Shown here piece by piece: positions 7,047 through 10,517 of a DNA stretch of 10,517 nucleotides. A program made the position numbers and the translations under genes. Source of the DNA: CAYRGQ01 sp964444885 (GTDB lineage: Bacteria; Bacteroidota; Bacteroidia; Sphingobacteriales; Sphingobacteriaceae); the NCBI GenBank assembly GCA_964444885.1, contig CAYUIZ010000104.1, positions 1-10,517 on the forward strand, read 5' to 3'. Below the pieces are notes generated by a model. That model searched no databases. It had not been told where the DNA came from and saw only the letters and a program-made list of their open reading frames with translations. Within the stretch, counting starts at the first letter, position 1, and every line of letters begins with the position of its first letter.

Positions 7047-7179
7047 ATAAATTCGCGTAGAAAAAAAAGCCGGCAAATCCGACTTGGACACTTGCGGAGG
7101 CACGCCAACGGAAGGGATATTCGGTCTTCACAGACCCGCCGAAACTCGCCGGGGCAACTATGGTGTTCAGGCCGCTCAT
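7039..7179 (-). CDS. Putative 46-aa leader ORF upstream of the DHOase-like gene
   Basis: An ATG at 7179-7177 lies 7 nt after an exact -7 promoter element, so the transcript would be nearly leaderless. The frame reads 46 codons (MSGLNTIVAPASFGGSVKTE, continuing to FAGFFFYANLYE) and stops at TAA 7041-7039. That stop overlaps the downstream ATG (7046-7044) within ATGAATAA. Codons 31-40 cover the intrinsic terminator at 7061-7085, and three Phe codons (38-40) are the terminator's T-tract. It resembles no known protein. This fits a leader peptide whose translation controls readthrough, as in E. coli pyrL of pyrBI, and could also couple translation to the next gene. The ORF is certain as sequence; expression and function are inference. 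Confidence 0.45.
   Translation of the reverse strand: MSGLNTIVAPASFGGSVKTEYPFRWRASASVQVGFAGFFFYANLYE
7061..7085 (-). terminator. Intrinsic terminator inside the leader (attenuator candidate)
   Basis: On the minus strand AAGTCGG (7085-7079) pairs with CCGGCTT (7073-7067), 7 bp with one G-U, around a 5-nt loop. The stem runs into an unbroken stretch of eight T (7068-7061). It lies between the promoter at 7187-7215 and the DHOase-like start at 7046, so it would stop transcription before the gene unless prevented. A short hairpin (GGTCT/AGACC, about 7121-7134) precedes it and could be a pause site. Confidence 0.72.
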
Positions 7180-7186
7180 TGGGAAA

Positions 7187-7215
7187 CAAAAATACAAATT
7201 CAACCGTAACAGCAA
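7187..7215 (-). promoter_or_regulatory. Promoter of the DHOase-like operon
   Basis: TATTTTTG at 7194-7187 (minus strand) matches TAnnTTTG exactly. TTG at 7215-7213 is an acceptable -33 element with an 18-nt spacer. It is placed just after ubiX and gives a predicted start at about 7184-7180, leaving a transcribed leader of roughly 135 nt before the DHOase-like ATG. Confidence 0.7.
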
Positions 7216-7260
7216 GGGTTTATTTCAAAATCAATGCGATCTTGCACAAAATTCGCCGGC

Positions 7261-7833
7261 TCAGCCCTGGTTTTCCTCCCCCCACTGATAGCTGTCTACC
7301 GTCAGTCCGACGAGGGACAGCACCCGGTCTACCACCGTGCCTGCCAGCGCTTCGAAGCTGTCCGGACGGCTATAAAACGAAGGGCTTGCCGGGCACACGA
7401 TGGCGCCAGCACGGGAAACCGCCTGCATATTGTCCAAATGAATCTGGCTGAGCGGTGTCTCGCGGGTGACGAGCACGAGCCTGCGGCGCTCCTTGAGGAT
7501 CACGTCGGCGGCACGGGTCGTCAGGTCGGCCGAAGTGCCCTGAGCGATCCGCGCCAGGGTGCCCATCGAACAAGGACAAACGATCATGGTATCAAAACGG
7601 GCCGACCCCGATGCGAAGGGCGCGTAGAAATCATTTTTCTGGAAAAACGAAAAAGGATAGTCCGCATAGCCGGTGTTTCCCAGTTCATATTGCCACACGT
7701 CCTTGGCATTATCAGACATGACGACCGCCACGGATTCGAGCTGGCTTTGAACTTCCATCAATCTATCCATCAGCACTTTAGCATAAATCGACCCACTGGC
7801 CCCCGTGATCGCCACAATGATTTTTCGCGCCAT
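7261..7833 (-). CDS. ubiX: UbiX-family flavin prenyltransferase
   Basis: UbiX joins dimethylallyl phosphate to reduced FMN, making prenylated FMN, the cofactor of UbiD-type decarboxylases. The 190-aa protein has the flavoprotein loop GASGSIYA at 11-18, then the CPCSMGTLARIAQGTSADLT block and the ERRRLVLVTRETPLSQIHLDNM block that line the FMN and prenyl-phosphate site. These are diagnostic of UbiX/PAD1. No ubiD partner is in the window, so the pathway served (perhaps a quinone decarboxylation or aromatic-acid reaction) cannot be told. The ATG at 7833 is preceded by an exact -7 element (7860-7853) with a leader of about 15 nt. An intrinsic terminator lies immediately upstream of that promoter. 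The gene ends 46 nt before the next promoter, so it is probably monocistronic. Confidence 0.95.
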   Translation of the reverse strand: MARKIIVAITGASGSIYAKVLMDRLMEVQSQLESVAVVMSDNAKDVWQYELGNTGYADYPFSFFQKNDFYAPFASGSARFDTMIVCPCSMGTLARIAQGTSADLTTRAADVILKERRRLVLVTRETPLSQIHLDNMQAVSRAGAIVCPASPSFYSRPDSFEALAGTVVDRVLSLVGLTVDSYQWGEENQG

Positions 7834-7852
7834 ATACCGTTGTTAATAAAAC

Positions 7853-7860
7853 CAAAGCTA
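7853..7860 (-). promoter_or_regulatory. -7 promoter element of ubiX
   Basis: TAGCTTTG (7860-7853, minus strand) matches TAnnTTTG exactly and ends 19 nt before the ubiX ATG. No good -33 TTTG is present at the usual distance, because that position falls in the terminator stem. The promoter may therefore be weak or activator-dependent. Confidence 0.55.
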
Positions 7861-7862
7861 AT

Positions 7863-7892
7863 AAAAAAGGGCCGAATAGTGCTATTCGACCC
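7863..7892 (-). terminator. Strong intrinsic terminator upstream of ubiX
   Basis: On the minus strand GGGTCGAATAG (7892-7882) pairs with CTATTCGGCCC (7879-7869) over 11 positions with one G-U. In practice this is a 10-bp stem with a 4-nt loop, followed at once by six T (7868-7863). No minus-strand gene lies upstream of it, since the next gene (ankyrin) is on the plus strand. It must therefore end either a small RNA or a leader of ubiX. Confidence 0.82.
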
Positions 7893-7931
7893 TACATCTA
7901 CCTATGAAAAACATGCCCTTTGGGAGGGCAT
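7863..7931 (-). ncRNA. Candidate small RNA or ubiX leader, about 65-70 nt
   Basis: An exact -7 element, TACTTTTG, lies at 7941-7934 on the minus strand. Transcription from it would begin at about 7931-7929, right at a hairpin (ATGCCCT 7931-7925 with AGGGCAT 7919-7913, 5-nt loop) followed by GTTTTT. After a 20-nt link the RNA would end at the strong terminator at 7863-7892. Promoter, 5' hairpin and 3' terminator in about 70 bases with no annotated gene is the form of a small RNA. It could equally be an attenuated leader for ubiX, or hairpin 1 could be a first terminator of a longer minus-strand transcript. It matches no RNA family I recognise. Confidence 0.4.
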
Positions 7932-7964
7932 TACAAAAGTACATCTAACTTTAACTTTCTAGTC

Positions 7965-8225
7965 ATGTCTGAAGTCTTTAATTTGGTTTTGTAGCAGTAA
8001 TACTACACCCCTTTTGTATCCTGCCCGCAGCGCTGGCTCTAACCCGTCAACAGCCACTACAAAGCCGTTATTCGCCGTTTATGCATTCGGCGGGCGAAGT
8101 GCTGCCGCGCAAGGCGTTACCGATTTAAAATTTGATTCCGAGGGGAAAAATCTGCCTTCAAACCTACGTGCATTGCGATTTAATTACTTGAAATGCGACG
8201 GAGTTTGAAATTTTTTAGTTAATTC
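7965..8225. repeat. Non-coding stretch, possible dispersed intergenic repeat
   Basis: About 260 bases between the ubiX unit and the ankyrin gene hold no convincing gene. Short open frames exist on the plus strand (one from a TTG at 8014 to 8208), but none has a start signal or recognisable family. The DNA is structured. GGTTTTGTAG (7985-7994) pairs with CTACAAAGCC (8057-8066) as a 10-bp stem with one G-U on the plus strand. GCCCGC (8023-8028) and GCGGGC (8090-8095) are complementary, and CAGCGCTG (8028-8035) is palindromic. I have an unverified impression that similar sequence recurs between genes in related Bacteroidota. Confidence 0.35.
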
Positions 8226-8252
8226 GTGTTTCAAAACCGAGCGCTGTACACT

Positions 8253-8903
8253 ATGAGTCTAAGCATACTGGAAGAATATATCGAAACGGGCAATGCGGCC
8301 GCTATTGATGATTTACTGCATGGCAATCCGAGCCTCGCCCAAGAGCGGACAAGCCATGACATATCCCCCTTGCTTTTGGCCTGTTATTACAACAAACCTC
8401 AGATCGTAAAGGTATTGCTCAAGCATCTGGAGCGTGCCACCATCCATGAAGCTGCCGCGGCAGGCCTGGAAGAAGAGGTCATTCAGGCATTGGCCAACGA
8501 CGGCAGCATCATCGACCAAATATCCGACCACGGGTTTACACCTATTGGTATTGCCTCCCACTTTAACCGGGAGGACATCGTGCGCTACTTGCTGTACAAG
8601 GGCGCCGACCCCAACCTGCAATCGCAGAACGGCTACAACGTCTACCCCATCCATACGGCGGCGGGCAATAGTTATCTCGGCATCGCGAAGTTGCTCGTGG
8701 AGGGAGGCGCCGATGTCAACGTATTCCAGGCATCACGTCACAGCCCACTTCATCTGGCGGCCCAAAACGGCAATATTGACATGATTATCTTGTTGCTGGA
8801 AAACGGCGCAGCCGTGGAGGTAAAGGACGACTCGGGGAAGACGGCGGCCGATCTGGCTGCAGAAAAAGGCCACGGCGACATTGCCCGGATATTGGCCGTG
8901 TAA
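8253..8903 (+). CDS. Ankyrin-repeat protein
   Basis: A 216-aa protein built almost entirely of ankyrin repeats, helix-turn-helix units that bind other proteins. Recognisable repeats run at about residues 37-60, 62-92 (degenerate), 93-125 (GFTPIGIASHFNREDIVRYLLYKGADPN), 130-160 (PIHTAAGNSYLGIAKLLVEGGADVN) and 163-195 (SPLHLAAQNGNIDMIILLLENGA), with a capping half-repeat (TAADLAAEKGHGDIARIL) at the end. No signal peptide or membrane segment, so it is probably cytosolic; the binding partner is unknown. The frame extends back to a GTG at 8226, but the ATG at 8253 gives a helical N-cap start (MSLSILEEYIETGN), so I prefer it. It is the only plus-strand gene in the right half and appears to stand alone. 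Confidence 0.93.
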   Translation: MSLSILEEYIETGNAAAIDDLLHGNPSLAQERTSHDISPLLLACYYNKPQIVKVLLKHLERATIHEAAAAGLEEEVIQALANDGSIIDQISDHGFTPIGIASHFNREDIVRYLLYKGADPNLQSQNGYNVYPIHTAAGNSYLGIAKLLVEGGADVNVFQASRHSPLHLAAQNGNIDMIILLLENGAAVEVKDDSGKTAADLAAEKGHGDIARILAV

Positions 8904-8946
8904 TGACAGAAAAACGGTGCGTCCGCTTGAAGCGAAATACACGCCA

Positions 8947-9165
8947 TTAGGCGTCCCACAATTGCCGGCGCATACGCTTAACGTAATTCCGGAAGTCGAG
9001 GACAACGCCGGCTAGGAAATAGACAACAACCGGGAATCCTACCGCGATGAAGGAGCTATAAATAAAGAACAGCCGCAGCTTGGCAATCGAGATACCGAAG
9101 CGCTCCCCAATGTACGTGCAAACACCGAAGGAACGTTGCTCACAGAATAAAAGAAGCTTGTTCAT
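8947..9165 (-). CDS. PspC-domain small membrane protein
   Basis: A 72-aa protein consisting of a single PspC domain: an N-terminal segment with RSFGVCTYIGERFGISIAKLRLFFIY (helix entering the membrane), a hydrophobic helix (SSFIAVGFPVVVYFLAGVVL) and a basic tail (NYVKRMRRQL). Stand-alone short PspC proteins are common; in enterobacteria PspC takes part in the envelope phage-shock response, but such short versions are not well characterised. It starts at ATG 9165, overlapping the TGA of the DUF2851 gene in ATGA, so translation is coupled. It converges with the ankyrin gene across 43 nt. The short ACGCC/GGCGT stem around its stop (8942-8955) is too weak to call a terminator. Confidence 0.87.
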   Translation of the reverse strand: MNKLLLFCEQRSFGVCTYIGERFGISIAKLRLFFIYSSFIAVGFPVVVYFLAGVVLDFRNYVKRMRRQLWDA

Positions 9166-10457
9166 ATGTCTTTATTTTGTTTGATGATGTGCGTGCCTAT
9201 ACCACACTCCAGGCAACGCTTCCTATCGCAATAGGACGTTTTCATATGCAACAGGGCCTGGGATGTTGAGGCGGCCAACGCCTGCACGCCCAAACCTGCA
9301 AATCGTTGCAACACCGCATTCTGTTCGGGACCAATCCCTTCAAGAAGCGTGATAGCGCGGTAAATATACAGTTCTTTGCCCATATATTTGCCATAGCCAA
9401 ACAAAATCACCGCAACAACATTGATGAGCAACAAGGAGATGGAACTCTCGCCCAGCTGTCCCGAATGCTTCGCCGGCCGTCCGCCGAAACGGTAGTGCTC
9501 CTGCCAATAGGGATGGATAGGAAGCCCCGCAAACCAAGCGCGGATTTCGCGCACGTCTGATACGGCAATCATGTCGGCAAAAAGACGCCCCCGCTGCATG
9601 AGCAACGCCGCGAACTGCGCAATCCGCTGCGTAGGAAAATTAGCCGGACGCATACGCAAGAATTTCCACTGGCTTCCCTCCAGCGGCATCAGCCCGTGCA
9701 GCTTTTGTAAATAGCGATACTCCCGTAGCAATTGTCTCGGATACACCCCCGTAGCATCGTCATCATCCAGCAAGCCCGCTTGTCCGAAGTAGAGGGCATC
9801 GACGAGGATGGGGTCTGCGCGGTGCTTCTCGAACAGACCCAAGGGCACCCGCTGCGCAAGCTGCTCGAACGCGTCGGCATTCACCTTAAACCCGAATGCA
9901 CGTGCCAGCCATCGATAGGTCACGTCCTCCCAACTGCCTTGGCATTGGTCGAGCAACGCCACCAACTGCTCCATTCTCGATTCGAGCCGCTCGACCAGCA
10001 TGCGGTCCAGCCAGTGGTCGGTTTTGATACGCGGCACGGCGTGCAGCTGCCGTTCGCAGGGTATCCAGTATAGGCCACTCATCAGCTCGCGATGCCGCTG
10101 GATTACGTCGGGAAAGACGATATGCCGGAGTTCCAGCGTGGGCGGTACCGTGCCGTCTTCGCGGTGCACGTCGCCGTCGTGTTCGTAGACGACATGGAGA
10201 ATGACGTTGTTATACGCTTTGTCGTGCTGATGCCGGTGTCTTGCCCAATCGCTGGAACGCACATGTAATTCTACGCTGCCCACCCATTCCGTATCGCCAA
10301 TACGCACACGGGCCTGACTGAAGTCGGGGCCGGCATCGGTATTATGCATGCCCACACCGAGCACTACGAGTTCCTCGCCGGAGGCAGTGGCCAACGGCAC
10401 CGGCCGATAAAGCCGATATTTCCACGCAAAGTGCAGTATATCTTCCGCTACAGACAT
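9162..10457 (-). CDS. DUF2851 family protein
   Basis: A 431-aa protein of the DUF2851 family, typical of Bacteroidota and without an assigned function. The N-terminus has EDILHFAWKYRLY, then the conserved GVGMHNTDAGPDFSQARVRIG and GSVELHVRSSDWARHRHQHDKAYNNVILHVVY, rich in Asp and His like a metal-dependent active site. A RMRPANFPTQRIAQ block lies in the middle. The C-terminus carries SYCDRKRCLECGIG with three Cys (C-x4-C-x2-C), a possible metal site. No signal peptide or membrane segment is clear. It starts at ATG 10457. TATTTTTA about 25 nt upstream is a one-mismatch -7 element. The gene overlaps the PspC gene by ATGA. Function is unknown; the His/Asp motif only hints at a hydrolase or nuclease. 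Confidence 0.92.
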   Translation of the reverse strand: MSVAEDILHFAWKYRLYRPVPLATASGEELVVLGVGMHNTDAGPDFSQARVRIGDTEWVGSVELHVRSSDWARHRHQHDKAYNNVILHVVYEHDGDVHREDGTVPPTLELRHIVFPDVIQRHRELMSGLYWIPCERQLHAVPRIKTDHWLDRMLVERLESRMEQLVALLDQCQGSWEDVTYRWLARAFGFKVNADAFEQLAQRVPLGLFEKHRADPILVDALYFGQAGLLDDDDATGVYPRQLLREYRYLQKLHGLMPLEGSQWKFLRMRPANFPTQRIAQFAALLMQRGRLFADMIAVSDVREIRAWFAGLPIHPYWQEHYRFGGRPAKHSGQLGESSISLLLINVVAVILFGYGKYMGKELYIYRAITLLEGIGPEQNAVLQRFAGLGVQALAASTSQALLHMKTSYCDRKRCLECGIGTHIIKQNKDI

Positions 10458-10517
10458 CGGGATATAATGGGTTAACGTAAAAATAGGATTTTTTTCGCAA
10501 GACCCGCAATAGGGGTG

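Noticed and set aside
7044..7103. GTG start at 7103 for the dihydroorotase-like gene
   Set aside because: The extra 19 residues cover the terminator stem and do not look like the family N-terminus; the ATG at 7046 does.
7234..7962. Long plus-strand open frame (242 codons) opposite ubiX
   Set aside because: It overlaps the unmistakable UbiX gene on the other strand and its translation has no recognisable protein features.
8014..8208. Short plus-strand open frame starting at TTG in the intergenic stretch
   Set aside because: No start signal, no ATG, and a composition that looks like read-through of structured or repeated DNA. Kept only as part of the possible repeat.
8226..8255. GTG start at 8226 for the ankyrin protein
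   Set aside because: The added residues are not helical repeat sequence, and an ATG nine codons later gives a natural N-cap.
8942..8955. ACGCC/GGCGT hairpin at the ankyrin/PspC junction as a bidirectional terminator
   Set aside because: Only a 5-bp stem, and no T-tract in either direction.
1..10517. CRISPR array, toxin-antitoxin, defence system or insertion sequence
   Set aside because: No regularly spaced direct repeats, no transposase or integrase motifs and no known defence domains were seen on either strand.

Overview
The window looks like chromosomal DNA from a member of the Bacteroidota, most likely a moderately GC-rich member of the Sphingobacteriales (Pedobacter/Parapedobacter-like). 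The reasons are its gene families (DUF4199, a DUF2851+PspC pair, a metal-ligand-deficient dihydroorotase paralogue, a 50-aa lmo0937-type membrane peptide), the near absence of Shine-Dalgarno sequences, and several matches to the Bacteroidota -7 promoter element TAnnTTTG. The genus is inference; no rRNA or tRNA is present to anchor it.

Layout, left to right. 1-244: the end of an unidentified upstream gene and a promoter whose -7 element lies 4 nt before the ispD start. 245-940 (+): ispD, of the MEP isoprenoid pathway. 937-1089 (-): a tiny lmo0937/DUF5670-type membrane peptide whose stop overlaps the ispD stop. 1195-2237 (-): a 90-aa conserved hypothetical coupled to a PhnP-like metallo-beta-lactamase-fold hydrolase. 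2320-2420: intergenic DNA with a long imperfect palindrome resembling a REP element. 2428-4415 (-): two family-2 glycosyltransferases, one DPM1/GtrB-like and one with a C-terminal membrane domain. 4422-4460: a terminator separating them from the upstream operon. 4482-7046 (-): an operon of a dihydroorotase-like protein, an acidic 219-aa hypothetical and a DUF4199 membrane protein. 7039-7215: the leader of that operon, with its own promoter, a 46-codon leader ORF and an intrinsic terminator inside that ORF. 7261-7833 (-): ubiX (flavin prenyltransferase), preceded by a promoter and by a compact promoter/hairpin/terminator unit that may be a small RNA or a second leader. About 7965-8225: a non-coding stretch that may be a dispersed repeat. 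8253-8903 (+): an ankyrin-repeat protein. 8947-10457 (-): a DUF2851 protein overlapping a PspC-domain protein by ATGA.

Most of the window is housekeeping. I see no defence system, transposase, CRISPR array, tRNA or rRNA. The most unusual signal is upstream of the dihydroorotase-like gene. A nearly leaderless ORF runs through an intrinsic terminator and ends inside the downstream start codon region, an architecture reminiscent of the UTP-sensitive pyrBI attenuator of E. coli. The gene it precedes has lost five of the six metal or catalytic positions of active dihydroorotases, so it may be a structural partner of aspartate transcarbamoylase rather than an enzyme. The second point is the unit between the ankyrin gene and ubiX, where a promoter, hairpins and a strong terminator lie within about 80 bases with no gene to explain them.
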